Assembly (NCBI GenBank): GCA_949361645.1
Contig: OX442437.1
Location: forward strand, 1,003,075 to 1,067,074
DNA length: 64,000 nt
Source of the DNA: Spongilla lacustris
Lineage: Eukaryota; Porifera; Demospongiae; Spongillida; Spongillidae
Direction of reading: 5' to 3'
A model generated the notes under the pieces. That model saw only the letters and a program-made list of their open reading frames with translations. It did not search any database and was not told the DNA's origin. A program made the position numbers and the translations under genes. This document shows, piece by piece, positions 11,192 through 22,367 of the stretch. Each line of letters starts with the position of its first letter. The first letter of the stretch is position 1.

Positions 11192-11922
11192 GTGTAATGT
11201 CCTGGGGCGTTCACTAGAGTGCAGAAACGGCGGAACGCGTACCCCGTGATGTACACTGAAACGTGCACAGCGGAGCACGCCCAAGACATTAGGCATTAAA
11301 TTGAACAATGTACATGTGATTCGTACGATGTCGTATGTTCACCCGTTCATGTCCACATACATTAATCGCGTCAGTAATCACGATAATCGTTAATTGCTAT
11401 ATAATCGCGATACATGTACATCGTAAATCGTGATCTATTTTCTATGTATCACACCCACTCATTATATCAGTATTCCTAGCTTTACCCCCCTCACTCCTAC
11501 AAAACACCTTCCGCTGCCCAGTATATATTGTAGCCCAGATATATAATTGTACTGCGCTTACCATGAGCAGATTACAGCTAAAGATAAGCCGCATTCCAAT
11601 GGTATGTAGGTAAAGGTGGGGACGAGACCTAACAATACACTTAAAAAAAAAAAAAAAAAGAAATGAACCATCCGCCTTGATACAAACATGGTGGCAATAA
11701 GTCAACGTAGTTAGAACCTTCACGGATGACGCTGCCCAACGAAACAGATCAAGAATTTAGCCCTCCTTTCATGTATTCACTGCTGTATAGTAAGTTAGTA
11801 CCTCATCGCTCAGAAGATAACTTGATTAGATACATAGGGCAATATCATAATTATGTTATAGCAATAAGTAATTAACTAGTCCCCAGACCAGATGATGGTT
11901 AATCTAAAAATAGAATCTGTTT
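11192..11922. other. Intergenic region before Rac-B, with a rearranged repeat
   Basis: No gene seen. Positions 11592-11760 correspond to 15690-15885 before Rac-C. The first ~30 bp (GTAGGTAAAGGTGGGGACGA) run in the same orientation, but the rest (CATCCGCCTTGATACAAA...) is inverted relative to the second copy. A run of ~17 A occurs at 11643-11659. Confidence 0.5.
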
Positions 11923-11954
11923 GAATCTATTTTTAGAAAATAACGTATATAAAT
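11923..11954 (+). promoter_or_regulatory. Rac-B promoter block: GAATCTATTTTTAGAA plus TATA box
   Basis: GAATCTATTTTTAGAA at 11923-11938 is followed by TATATAAAT at 11946-11954, 60 bp before the ATG. The segment 11870-12005 is almost identical before Rac-C. Confidence 0.65.
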
Positions 11955-12005
11955 CCTGATGGCAAAGAGTGAGGGCATCAGTTGAATTGAAAGCAAATTG
12001 CTAAA

Positions 12006-12963
12006 ATGCAAGCTATCAAGTGTTGCGTAGTTGGAGACGGGTAAGTTAATTATTTATATACCTATGATACAAGTGACGAAACGCGAACCTGTTCCCTCAT
12101 GCAGAGCTGTAGGAAAGACGTGCCTGTTGATCAGTTACACGACAAATGCTGTTCCAGGAGATTACGTACCTACAATGTGAGTTTAGAGTGAAGCAATGGA
12201 GCTAGAGTATATTACTGAGTTTAGGAATATGCATAAGCAAGCACGTGCGAGTAAAAATTAAATTGCACGCGCTTTTTTATTCCTATTAATCACCAGATCA
12301 CTATTTCTATCTTTAGATTTGACAACTATTCGGCTCATATGCAAGTTGACGGGAATATAGTAAATCTGGGTCTGTGGGATACAGCAGGTACGTACAAAAT
12401 GATATGCCATTGCAGAGTCACATAACCTTACATTATGTACCCCTGCAGGTCAAGAGGACTACGACAGACTGCGCCCACTTTCATATCCCATGACTGTAAG
12501 TACAGCTCAGTTGTATACATTATTTACTAATCATAATATCGGCCAATTTACAGGATGTATTCCTCGTCTGTTTTTCTTTGGTCGGACCCGCCTCTTATGA
12601 AAACGTGAAACAAAAAGTGAGTGATTTGTAGTCGTGTCGTGACCAATTAGCGATTACTATTTTACTTATTAGTGGTATCCGGAATTAAATCACCACTGTC
12701 CCGGCACACCAATCATCCTTGTGGGGACAAAGCTGGACCTCAGAGATGACAAAGAAACTATTTTGGGTCTTAAGGAAAGGCGTCAGGCTCCCATCTCGTA
12801 CACCCAAGGTCTGCGTATGCAAAAAGACATTGGTGCAGTCAAATATTTGGAGTGCTCTGCCATGACACAAAAGAACCTAAAAAATATATTTGAAGAGGCT
12901 GTCAGGGCCGCTCTAGGGCCTCAAAAGACGGAGAAGAAGCACAGAAAATGTTCAATATTATAA
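12006..12963 (+). CDS. RAC: Rac-B: Rac-type small GTPase
   Basis: Six exons (12006-12040, 12105-12176, 12317-12387, 12449-12495, 12554-12616, 12673-12963) give 192 residues, the length of Rac1. P-loop GDGAVGKT, T35 in switch I, WDTAGQE with Q61, GTKLD, ECSA and the C-terminal polybasic KKHRK followed by CSIL are all present, so nucleotide binding and geranylgeranyl anchoring look intact. Phe28, which contacts the guanine base in Ras-family proteins, is Val. Exons and introns are almost identical to Rac-C (intron 3 is the same in both), which marks a recent duplication or gene conversion. Transcription probably starts from the TATA block 60 bp upstream. Expected role: GTP-dependent control of actin and membrane dynamics at the plasma membrane. 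Confidence 0.95.
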
Positions 12964-13730
12964 AACTGACTCAGTTCCTGCATACGCATCAATCCTCTTG
13001 TATCTCTCTGTTCTTCCGATCAATAATTTTCATGTCATTAAATGTCTCGGTCCGCATGCACAATATATAGGTGTATGAACCCATCTATAGCTGCTTTGGC
13101 ACACCTGTTGCTGTCATATCAAGAAATTATCATCAGGAAAACAGACTTGGGTAGAGTAATGAGAGGATGTACCACTACTTATGTATAACTATATTGCTGA
13201 ACAATATTTATCATCCATGGCTGGTGTTCCTCTAACTGAAACTATTGTGTTCTTGGAGTTGGACATGCGTCACAGGGTTAGTTGTGGCTATACAGGTAGC
13301 ACGTAGAGAACTGATTACAATGTACAGGATTTTCTGTACACAAACTTTAGATAGTAACCAGTGTTTCTTTACAATACCATAATTGCAACCTGCACACCAG
13401 GCTATCAGTCCTTGGGCAGCACTTGCATTTTGAAAAAGCAGAGAACATCAATGACTGGGGAAATAAAGTTGAAATTGGAATCATTTTGTCCCCCCCCCCC
13501 CCCCCCCCCCGTTCCCCCTCACTAAATTAAGTGCATGCACGGATATTCATTCTAACACCATGCAAGAATGACTTCTGGTTTTGTAACACATTCAGCGGCA
13601 GATTCATATAACTCCATTTTGTAGCAAGCAGTGCATGGGTGTATTCATTTCCTTACTGTCGCATATTGGAATTGTTAAGATTAAACTTGACTATTAAAAC
13701 GCATCCAGTTATGAGCAAATAGCAACGAAA
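12964..13730. other. Intergenic stretch after Rac-B
   Basis: The first ~80 bp match the sequence after Rac-C and belong to the duplicated unit. A run of ~20 C lies at 13491-13510. No gene seen. Confidence 0.5.
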
Positions 13731-14010
13731 CAAGTAAATAGAAACATTCTCTATGAGAAAATTGGTGGTATATAGAATAGTGGTGTAAAAAGGAAGGAAA
13801 CAAGGGTCTAATAATGAGGGATAATAAAATAGTCCTATATTCATCACATTTGTAGTATATTACATGTATGTTGTTTGTATATATGCTAAATATAGGACTA
13901 TTACATTTCCCCTTATTATTAGACCCTTGCTTCCTTCTTTTTTACACCACTATTGCCTTCAAATCCTATATACCACCAACTTTCTCATTGAGAATGTTTT
14001 TATCTACTTG
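13731..14010. repeat. MITE-like element with ~110-bp inverted arms
   Basis: The left arm (CAAGTAAATAGAAACATTCT at 13731) and right arm (ending TATCTACTTG at 14010) are inverted repeats of about 110 bp with scattered mismatches; each contains AAGGGTCTAATAA or its complement. A diverged single arm of the same family lies at about 56315-56450. Confidence 0.75.
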
Positions 14011-15117
14011 TTAATTAAAGAACCAAATTAGTAACTAAACAGAATAATCCAGCAGTGAAGGGAAGATATTTTAAAATTCCAGGTCATGTTGGCAAGCTCT
14101 ATAATTGAACAGTGTGGTAAAACATGTAACATAACTACAAAGAGCTCAAAGTGCAATTTTTATTTATTACTAAGGCACATGCTAATACTAACATTAACCA
14201 AGGTACATATATCTATATGTGTGCTCTACCATAGGCCAAACATTACTCACCACCAACAACACTACTCAATGCATGATGAGCTTGATATTGCAGCTCAAGC
14301 CTGCCAGATGGTCTTAGATCTAGGCCAGTTACATGTATACCTAGGACATGGTGGCAGGAGACTAATAGGTTAAAAATAAGGAACTATTTCCAGTTTTTTA
14401 TTTTATTTTAAATAACGCATATAGAGCTACTTGATTTTCAACAACCATAGATTGGATATGCAGTTGATCGGTCACCATAAACTTTGATATATTTTTAACT
14501 GAAAGGATTAATGTCAGTGAAATATGAGGACCTCAATTTACTTTAAGATCATCAAGAAGTTTAAGCATGTTAAAATTAAACAGCAGTAGTGAATTTCTAA
14601 TGTGTAAGAATGAAAGTACAGCTCCAATAACCAGCTTTCTGAAATCTCCACCTTAATAATTTTATGGATAGATTATGTACATGTACATGTATGCTATTCA
14701 AGGTGCAATAAATGAGTAAGAAGAATGCGTAAGGCAAAGAAAAATCAAGTGCATAAATTAAGTCAGTGTCCAATCTTTCCTGGTTGTCCCACTATGTTTA
14801 AGGATCACAATCAAGTTATCAAGACCACAGATAACTGTTGCATGCCTCGCCCCCCTCCCCAATATAAGACGGATTTCAGGTTCAACATTATACTTATACG
14901 GAAGAATTTTTAATTATTAAATTGGACTACTTTTACCATTGATCAAACAGCAAGATATACACATGGACAACACATGATTGATCATGCACTGTAATACTAT
15001 ACAGACAAAAGGTAGTGTGCTGGCTAGAACCGTTGTTCTGTTCAAAGGCAGATGTTTTTACCCTCTATAACCTTTTGATTTAGTGTTCATAGCCTTTGGA
15101 TACCTTCATCTAACTAG
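14011..15117. other. Intergenic stretch, no feature seen
   Basis: AT-rich, only short frames without recognisable motifs or conserved neighbours. Confidence 0.4.
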
Positions 15118-15677
15118 TGCAGGCTAGTAGAGTTCACAAATCGAAAAATTTGCATAGCGATTTTGCTACGCAAAATCGAAGTTAATGTGTGATGATTCAT
15201 CATGTCTTTGTGTGATGATTCATCATTTGAACACATTGAGGGAATTTACAGCAGATCAGCATGCTTTTGACAGAGAGCACAACTGTACAAATTTACGGGA
15301 GACTGAGACCTTTCCTCCAGCCCCATCCTATCGCAACCACCCACCAACAGTATACCGGTATAACTCCAGTCCTTCAACCACTTTCATGCACACTCGTCAG
15401 ATTTGCTGACATTATAAATTGTCGCGATCGATGTCACGTGAGTCTGAACAATGCCGCTGATGCAACGTTGCGCGAGCAACGTTTTGTACCAGACGTTTTA
15501 TTGATTGGCGTGTCTTATTTTGTACAGTACATACTCTCTCTTCGCGTGTCACTTACACTGAGCATGTGCCTGCAAACGCTGACAGATGCATCGCAGTTTT
15601 CTGCGACAACGTTTTGAAGTTTTTTCGCACCTTATATCGCAAAATGCGATGCGATACCGATTAAATTAATCCCTGCA
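15118..15677. repeat. Possible transposon remnant with GCGAT-rich subterminal ends
   Basis: The segment begins TGCAGG and ends CCCTGCA, short complementary termini. Both ends hold clustered GCGAT/AATCG motifs, including the small hairpin GCGATTTTGC-TAC-GCAAAATCG at 15158-15179. Boundaries are uncertain and no transposase frame is seen. Confidence 0.35.
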
Positions 15678-15689
15678 TGCATGTACTGA

Positions 15690-15885
15690 TGTAGGTAAAA
15701 GTGGAGACGAGACCTAATGTTCGTTTTTTTCATTTTTTTTTTTTTTTTTTTAATGAAATGAGAGGGAGAGCTTAATTCTGTTTCGTAGAGGGGTGCAGCG
15801 TCATCCGGGATGGTTCGACTTAATTATTGCCACATTGTTTTGTTTGGGGGGTTTTTGTATCAAGGCGGATGGTTCGTTCAGAAGA
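15690..15885. repeat. Second copy of the repeat before Rac-B, partly inverted
   Basis: Matches 11592-11760: the first ~30 bp are direct, the remainder (CAGCGTCATCCGGGATGGTT ... TATCAAGGCGGATGGTTC) is inverted. T-runs occupy 15725-15751. Confidence 0.6.
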
Positions 15886-16181
15886 TCACTTAATCAGCTG
15901 CATGCATAGTATAAATTATTTTTATGTTGTAGGTGAACTGCGTATTTAATTCTAAGCAATAAATATGCGTGTATTACAATGAATATATGTTTAAATGAAA
16001 CCTCACAATACATGTTAAACACAAATTTCAATATTTAACTAGCAAACTATGTAATTATGTATGAGTCAACCATCTAAGTAGAGGTCTGAGACTTTAGCAC
16101 GGGGACCTGCCCTTGCAAGAAATGCTCTTGCAATAAATAATTAACTAGTCCCCAGACCAGATGACGGTTAATCTAAAAATA

Positions 16182-16213
16182 GAATCTATTTTTAGAAAAT
16201 AACGTTTATAAAT
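16182..16213 (+). promoter_or_regulatory. Rac-C promoter block: GAATCTATTTTTAGAA plus TATA box
   Basis: GAATCTATTTTTAGAA at 16182-16197 and TTTATAAAT at 16205-16213, with the same 7-bp gap and the same 60-bp distance to the ATG as in Rac-B. Confidence 0.65.
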
Positions 16214-16264
16214 CCTGATGGTAAAGAGTGAGGGCATCAGTTGGTTTGAAAGCAAATTGACCAA

Positions 16265-17261
16265 ATGCAAGCTATCAAGTGTTGCGTAGTTGGAGACGGG
16301 TAAGTTAATTATATATATACATGCACGTAACTGACGTAAGTGAGGAAACGCGAACTTGTTCCCTCATGCAGAGCTGTAGGAAAGACGTGCCTGTTGATCA
16401 GTTACACGACAAATGCTGTTCCAGGAGATTACGTACCTACAATGTGAGTTTAGAGTGAAGCAATCGAGCATATTACTGAGTTTAGGAATATGACACCATA
16501 AAGCAAGCACGTGCGAGTTAAAATTAAATTGCACGCACGTTAATTACCGCGCTATTTGAGACCTATTAATCACCAGATCACTATTTCTATCTTTAGATTT
16601 GACAACTATTCGGCTCATATGCAAGTTGACGGGAATATAGTAAATCTGGGTCTGTGGGATACAGCAGGTACGTACAAAATGATATGCCATTGCAGAGTCA
16701 CATAACCTTACATTATGTACCCCTGCAGGTCAAGAGGACTACGACAGACTGCGCCCACTTTCATATCCCATGACTGTAAGTACAGCTCAGTTGTATACAA
16801 TCTATTACATTATTTACTAATCATAATACCGGCCAATTTACAGGATGTATTCCTCGTCTGTTTTTCTTTGGTCGGACCCGCCTCGTATGAAAACGTGAAG
16901 CAAAAAGTGAGTGATTTGTAGTCGTGTCGTGACCAATTAGCGATTACTATTTTACTTATTATATTTTTAGTGGTATCCGGAATTAAATCACCACTGTCCC
17001 GGCACACCAATCATCCTTGTGGGGACAAAGCTGGACCTCAGAGATGACAAAGAAACTATTTTGGGTCTTAAGGAAAGGCGTCAGGCTCCCATCTCGCACA
17101 CCCAAGGTCTGCGCATGCAAAAAGACATTGGCGCAGTCAAATATTTGGAGTGTTCTGCCATGACACAAAAGAACCTAAAAAATATATTTGAAGAGGCTGT
17201 CAGGGCCGCTCTATGGCCTCAAAAGACGGAGAAGAAGCACAGAAAATGTTCAATATTATAA
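16265..17261 (+). CDS. RAC: Rac-C: Rac-type small GTPase, near-identical to Rac-B
   Basis: Six exons (16265-16299, 16372-16443, 16597-16667, 16729-16775, 16844-16906, 16971-17261), 192 residues. All nucleotide-binding motifs and the CSIL CAAX box are intact, with Val at position 28. Compared with Rac-B I see only a handful of coding differences. Most are silent; the visible replacements are Tyr to His in PISHTQG and Gly to Trp in ALWPQKT. Introns are also close to identical, except for small insertions in introns 2, 4 and 5. The duplication unit spans at least from ~130 bp before the ATG to ~80 bp after the stop, with a 4259-bp period. Both copies are probably expressed from the same type of promoter, so functional redundancy with Rac-B is likely. 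Confidence 0.95.
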
Positions 17262-18680
17262 AACTGACTCAGTTCCTGCATACGCATCAATTCTCTTGCA
17301 TCTCTCTGTTCTTCGATTAATAATTTTCATCAGTGTCCATGTCATTAACACAATATCAATATATAGGTGTAGGTTATAATTAGCTGCTTTGGCCTAAAGC
17401 ACGTGACTTCAGGCACATGCATCTAACGAGATCTAATGTATGACGTTGTTCAGTCTGAACTTGATGATTTGTTTGCACTTTTGATAGAATGTTCATTTAG
17501 CTCATTTTTATTTTTATTTTTTTTTACGTCCGATAATATTTCTTAGCTCCTTATTAAGCTTTCAGTAACGAGTCCAGACCTAGGCCTCTTGAACCAACTG
17601 AAGCACGCCGGTGACCACTATCTCAGATGTACATCTTAAGGCGTTGCACCGGGTATCTCATCAGTTCTGTAACTTGGCTTGTGACGAACTATTAATTGAG
17701 TAAGGGTATAGGCTTAATATAGGACTGAGCAGTACTATAGGAACAGGATATTCGGGACAGACTTATCTTGTTCAAGTACTTGTAGATACATTATATCAGT
17801 TCTGCTTTGTCCCTGAATTTGGCCACGAATTTGATTCACCTGCGTATATGCATCAGCAGCAGCTGCTGCATAACATTCAATCTGGGACCGAGACTATTGG
17901 TAAAAATCTACTATTAATAGCATGGGATAATGCATTACGGGGGGGGGGGGGGCGGGGGGGGGGGGGGGGGGGGGGGGGGGTCAGTAATGACCATAAAAAA
18001 GCGTGACGTAATTTGTGGACTTCATATTTATACAAAACAAAGTAAATAAATGAATGATTCACTGTTTCAACGCACGATTCACACTCTGGAACCCCTCATA
18101 CAGACATAGGAACCTGCCTGTTTGGGCAAGCCTTGCCGATTAACGATACTATATGCCCGGCATATTGTGAAGAGCGTGCGAATATATAAAATTATAAATT
18201 GTGCGCGGATGTAAAGGATCTTCAGTGCGATGAAATGTATTTTGTGCTTTTTGAACAGAATAGGTCCAAGTGACCCCAGTTGTGCAAGCCGGCATTACAG
18301 CCGGATGAAATAGCCTGGGGACGAAATTCCTCTGGTTCCCAAATTACCACTTATGTACCAGTTTTGACCACTTAGCCTTAGGTGCACGGCAATCTTAATT
18401 GCTCCAGAGGCTGCGGCTGGCTGCCTAAATTAATGACGTCACAGTTCGGAAACAAACTAAAAAGGGGTAACTGAGTGCAAATACCCTCTGTGATCTAGCC
18501 GTCTGGCAGTCCGTCTGACACGGTAAAAAAAAAAAAAAAAAAAAAAAAAAACTTCAAGACCAGCAATTTTTTACGGTTATATCACGTGCACCATGTACGG
18601 CTGATCCCTAATAGTGCGCGACAAAGCGGTGAACGGACTCATCCCCAGACACTTGAAGGCTACGTTTAAATCTAACAATA
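17262..18680. other. Intergenic region with G- and A-runs
   Basis: A nearly pure G-run of ~40 bp at 17940-17980 and an A-run at 18524-18551. No gene seen. The pure-G strand could form quadruplexes. Confidence 0.5.
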
Positions 18681-18723
18681 GATTCTATTTTTAGTATACA
18701 ATAATGGAACTTCGTTTATAAAC
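18681..18723 (+). promoter_or_regulatory. Rac-D promoter block: GATTCTATTTTTAGTA plus TATA box
   Basis: GATTCTATTTTTAGTA at 18681-18696 and TTTATAAAC at 18715-18723, 68 bp before the ATG. Confidence 0.6.
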
Positions 18724-18782
18724 CCTCATGGTAAAGTGTTCATGCACAAGTTGGTTTGAAAGTTTGAAAGAAAGTTTCTAAA

Positions 18783-20245
18783 ATGCAAGCTATAAAGTGT
18801 TGCATCGTTGGAGACGGGTAAGTTCATATAACGTACATCAGTGTACAAAACGGTAACCTGTTCCATCATGGCGGCAGAGCTGTAGGAAAGACGTGCCTGT
18901 TGATCAGTTACACGACAAATGATGTTCCAAAAGATTACGTACCCACGATGTGAGTTTAGAGCGAAGCGTATATAAAGGTATATTGCTATTGCGCAGGCTA
19001 AGATGCTAACATTACGCTTTGGGGCCAAGTGATAGTAGCACTCATGCCGTCGATACAGCAGGAATGTACGAAAGCAGGGAGCTAGAGTCCAATAATTAGA
19101 ACGTACTATTATTCATGCTACATGCATGTACCCATAAATAAACTGTTACATTGCATCCCCCGGGTCACATAACTGAGTTTGCACATTTTTATTGGGGTGA
19201 CATGCATGTTTGTTTAATGCATGCAGCAGTCAGCAATCATGCATGCAGCAGTTCGTGATGTATTTTTTTGCAATAGAGGATACGCATGCAGCATGTGATT
19301 TGGAATATTGCCAACGGATAGCGTAATGCTCTGCCATTTGGAGTGCCACTTTTTAAATGGCCGTGACACTCAAAATGGTGGACATGCAATTTGTTAAATG
19401 AGTTCCATTTTGACGTCATCCGCTTAACCTCTATACTTGATGACCAGTTTACCACCGACTGAGTCAGTAAACTATATGCAGTGCAATGTAGATACATCTG
19501 GCGCCCAAAGTACATATTATAAGGCCCCACAATTGAGGCATATTCCCAAGTCAATCTTCTATATCATTCTTCTCCCGTGCAGATTTGACAACTATTCGGC
19601 TCATATACAAATTGATGGGAATATAGTAAATCTGACTCTATGGGATACAGCAGGTACATGTGCACTAAATTACTGCATGCCTGCTGCACACTTCTCATAA
19701 CAATTAACCTTACATTATGTACCCACTGCAGGTCAAGAGGACTACGACAGATTGCGCCCACTTTCATATCCCATGACTGTAAGCTAACCGTAATGTGACG
19801 TATGCTTGCGCAGTTTATTAATCATGCCGCTGTATAGGCTGTATTCCTCGTCTGTTTTTCTTTGGTTGGACCCGCCTCTTATGAGAATGTGAAACAAAAA
19901 GTGAGTGATTTCGTGCATGTCGTAACCATGCAACTATACGCAACTAATCGTACCATTTAGTGGTATCCAGAATTAAAACATCACAGCCCTGGCACACCCA
20001 TAGTCCTTGTGGGGACAAAGCTGGACCTCAGAGATGACAAAGAAACTATTTTGGGTCTTAAGGAAAGGCGTCAGGCTCCCATCTCGTACACCCAAGGTCT
20101 GCGCATGCAAAAAGAGATTGGTGCAGTCAAATATGTGGAGTGTTCTGCCATGACACAAGAGAACTTAAAAAGCGTCTTTGAAGAGGCTGCCAGAGCCGTT
20201 CTAAGCCCTCGAAAGACGAAGCACAACAAGTGTTCTATACTATAA
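18783..20245 (+). CDS. RAC: Rac-D: Rac-type small GTPase with altered switch I
   Basis: Six exons (18783-18817, 18878-18949, 19583-19653, 19732-19778, 19838-19900, 19961-20245), 190 residues, with the same intron positions as its neighbours. P-loop GDGAVGKT, T35, W56, Q61, GTKLD and CSIL CAAX are intact. The region before switch I reads [12 protein letters not shown], so compared with Rac1 positions 27, 28 and 30 are Asp, Val and Lys instead of Ala, Phe and Gly. Gly54 is Thr and Asp76 is Ala. These changes lie around the guanine base and the effector-facing strand. They could alter exchange rate or partner choice while leaving catalysis possible. The C-terminus ([12 protein letters not shown]) resembles that of Rac-A, which groups A with D and B with C. 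Intron 2 is enlarged to 633 bp by unrelated AT-rich sequence. Confidence 0.93.
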
Positions 20246-20487
20246 AACTCCCATGCATCTTCAGTTTCTTCTTGTTACCGTCATGCACTGCACCATCACT
20301 GTACCGACATTCTTCTGTTCTATCACTGATTTTTTTTTTTTAATGTCAAGTTATGCGCGTTGTTCTACCATAGATAATTTAGAGAAGATTATAATTATAT
20401 AGACAGAGAGTTTAGCGGTTAGGCGATCGCGAGACATTGAGTGCTGCTGTTCTACCCAAGGACCAGTTTGGTAGTATAAAATGTCAG
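20246..20487. other. Intergenic after Rac-D
   Basis: A T-run at 20331-20341; otherwise nothing recognised. Confidence 0.4.
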
Positions 20488-20760
20488 CTAAGCTGTGGTC
20501 ATGAGTTGGGTTATTGCCAACTTCGACCTGCATGAACTCCAATGTGTGCTCGTCGACATGCAGGTCGTGTGGCAGCTAACTGCAAGGTGATCAAGACAGT
20601 GCACTGTGCCCAGGCACAGTACACATTGGGAGCCCTCTGAAGTATCAAGGCCAAGCAACCCGGCTGGATCCATGTGAAGCCCCAAGCTCTCAGAGGGTAC
20701 GACAGAAATCATCATGATGTGGCCGGGGAAGAATAATTTTTTGTGCATCTTGGTGGGAAA
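20488..20760 (-). mobile_element. Small minus-strand retrotransposon relic (endonuclease region)
   Basis: The minus frame contains SVVPSESLGLHMDP, GLLGLDTSEGSQC and LGTVHCLDHLAVSC. These are degraded counterparts of the WLSVVP, WWLGLDTSG and CCHC-finger segment of the TAA-associated retrotransposons elsewhere in the window. Heavily decayed. Confidence 0.6.
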
Positions 20761-20941
20761 GTACTACTGAGTATCATGCCTCATGTATATTGGTAATGTG
20801 AGTCGGCCAATGTGGCTAGCGCTGAGAGCCTGAGGCAAGGAAGCACGAAGGACCATGTAAGGAATCGTTTCTTTGTTCCAAGCCCTCTATTTCTGCCGAA
20901 CGGCTGCTGAGTACTGAGTTTGTCTAGCTACATTTAACTAT

Positions 20942-20972
20942 AGATTATTTAGACTAAATAATCTATGATGTA
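20942..20972. repeat. Short AT palindrome
   Basis: ATAGATTATTTAG is followed by ACTAAATAATCTAT, a near-perfect inverted repeat of 13-14 bp. Confidence 0.5.
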
Positions 20973-21039
20973 ACATCACTTCTACATATCACGTGACAAA
21001 CATTACTAGAAATTACGTAACACAATTCAAAGCAAATGA

Positions 21040-21235
21040 CCTCAAATAAATGTGCCCTATGGTAGTGGAAACATATGGATCTTGTCATCAATTGCCCCCA
21101 GACTTGCTACCTCTATACATGCAGGCCAAAGTCTGCTCCAGGACATCTATGACCAATTGAATCTCCAACTGGTTTGCACGAATGCCATCTTGAGGATAGC
21201 ATCAAAAGTGGACTTTTAAATAGACTCTAAGCGTT
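21040..21235 (+). mobile_element. Retrotransposon C-terminal relic
   Basis: The translation contains a decayed form of PLAVETYG (CPMVVETYGS) followed by residues resembling the SLASxL...IYGRLNLxLVRS...AIL tail of the retrotransposon ORF. No open frame remains. Confidence 0.55.
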
Positions 21236-21289
21236 GAACTGCAGGCCTACATTAGGCGGTCTATTGAATATTTAAAATAAATATCCCTG

Positions 21290-21780
21290 CATGTGCCGAG
21301 TCCAGTAAACTGCTCTCTGGTTTGGTTGGATGTAGCAGCTATTGACCTCGTGTTACACTTTTGCGCATTGTGTGGGAGAGCTTTTGTAAAACGATTCATC
21401 TGGCTAGACCCAACCTGACATCAGACGCTTTGGTATCTTTCGATGTTAAGTCCGACAGTGTTTCACACTTTCTTCAGCCATTGACGATTGATAGTCAAGC
21501 TCAACTGGCCTCAAATTTGGAGGCACAGGTCTTCGCTCTGTCGCATACCACGCTCATTGCATCACTGACGTCCTCTGCTGTGCAGAGGACTACCACTTCA
21601 GCAAGCTGTTGCTACGCACAACTCTCAAGTATCTGTAACAGTGTCTACCCTTGCCTTTCCTATCACATGTTTTCAAGGCTGTCATCCCACCTGGCTACTT
21701 CCCCCCAAGCCTACAGTCCTGGCACTAACCATTATACTCTAGACCGGTCCATACTGATAAGAGATCTTCCTTCATGACTA
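21290..21780 (+). mobile_element. Retrotransposon relic, post-RT thumb region
   Basis: The frame beginning at 21361 reads WESFCKTIHLARPNLTSDAL. It aligns in pattern with LRMCGSFCRMVHIARVTPPS of the 6000-7310 copy, and continues with degraded DEEV and QAQL segments. A C-run follows at 21816-21830. Confidence 0.6.
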
Positions 21781-22285
21781 TTTGTATAGATGGTGTCTTC
21801 CACTTTGTTTTCGTCCCCCCCCCCCCCCCCCTACCCCCCAAATAAAATGAATACATGATCGATATCATCAGCATGAATTGAATCGTTCACCAGTTCAGTC
21901 AAACACCAATTTAGTATTACAACTGCATGAGGGTGTGTGTCACTGCATCCGGATGGCCATAACCATAGCCACACAAGCTTAATTTGTATAGCTGTTTCCA
22001 TTTCAGTCCAGCTAATTTTCTCTTGGTCTTGAAGGTTATCCAACAGCATACTACAGGAATAGAAGTAATTTGCTGGTCAGGTCAGAAATCACCAAAAGCT
22101 TATTATTCAGACCAGTAGCATGAGTTACGCTGCTATCAAACTTCCACAAATCTGGCTTGCATTACGCCCTCTTCATTTACTGATATTATTTACTAAGGAA
22201 TAAACTCATTTCAATTGACCAATGTATAAATTGTTCTCACCAGTGGTAAATGAGACATAGGTTTGCTATTATAAAAATGCAACAC
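21781..22285. other. Intergenic stretch
   Basis: Only the C-run at 21816-21830; no gene seen. Confidence 0.4.
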
Positions 22286-22367
22286 AATGGCTCAGTCATC
22301 GTTGGTATAGTGGAATCAGAGTATTTATCATACAATGTGATTTCTGACTAGTTACATCATTGCCATT
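22286..22367. repeat. ~80-bp dispersed repeat, copy 1
   Basis: Begins AATGGCTCAG and ends ATCATTGCCATT, with the core ACAATGTGATTTCTGACTAG shared with copies 2 and 3. The termini AATGGC/GCCATT are complementary. Confidence 0.75.

Noticed and set aside
12685..12870. Minus-strand frames with similar sequence in Rac-A to D last exons (also 16983-17168, 19973-20158)
   Set aside because: Shadows of the conserved Rac exon 6 on the opposite strand.
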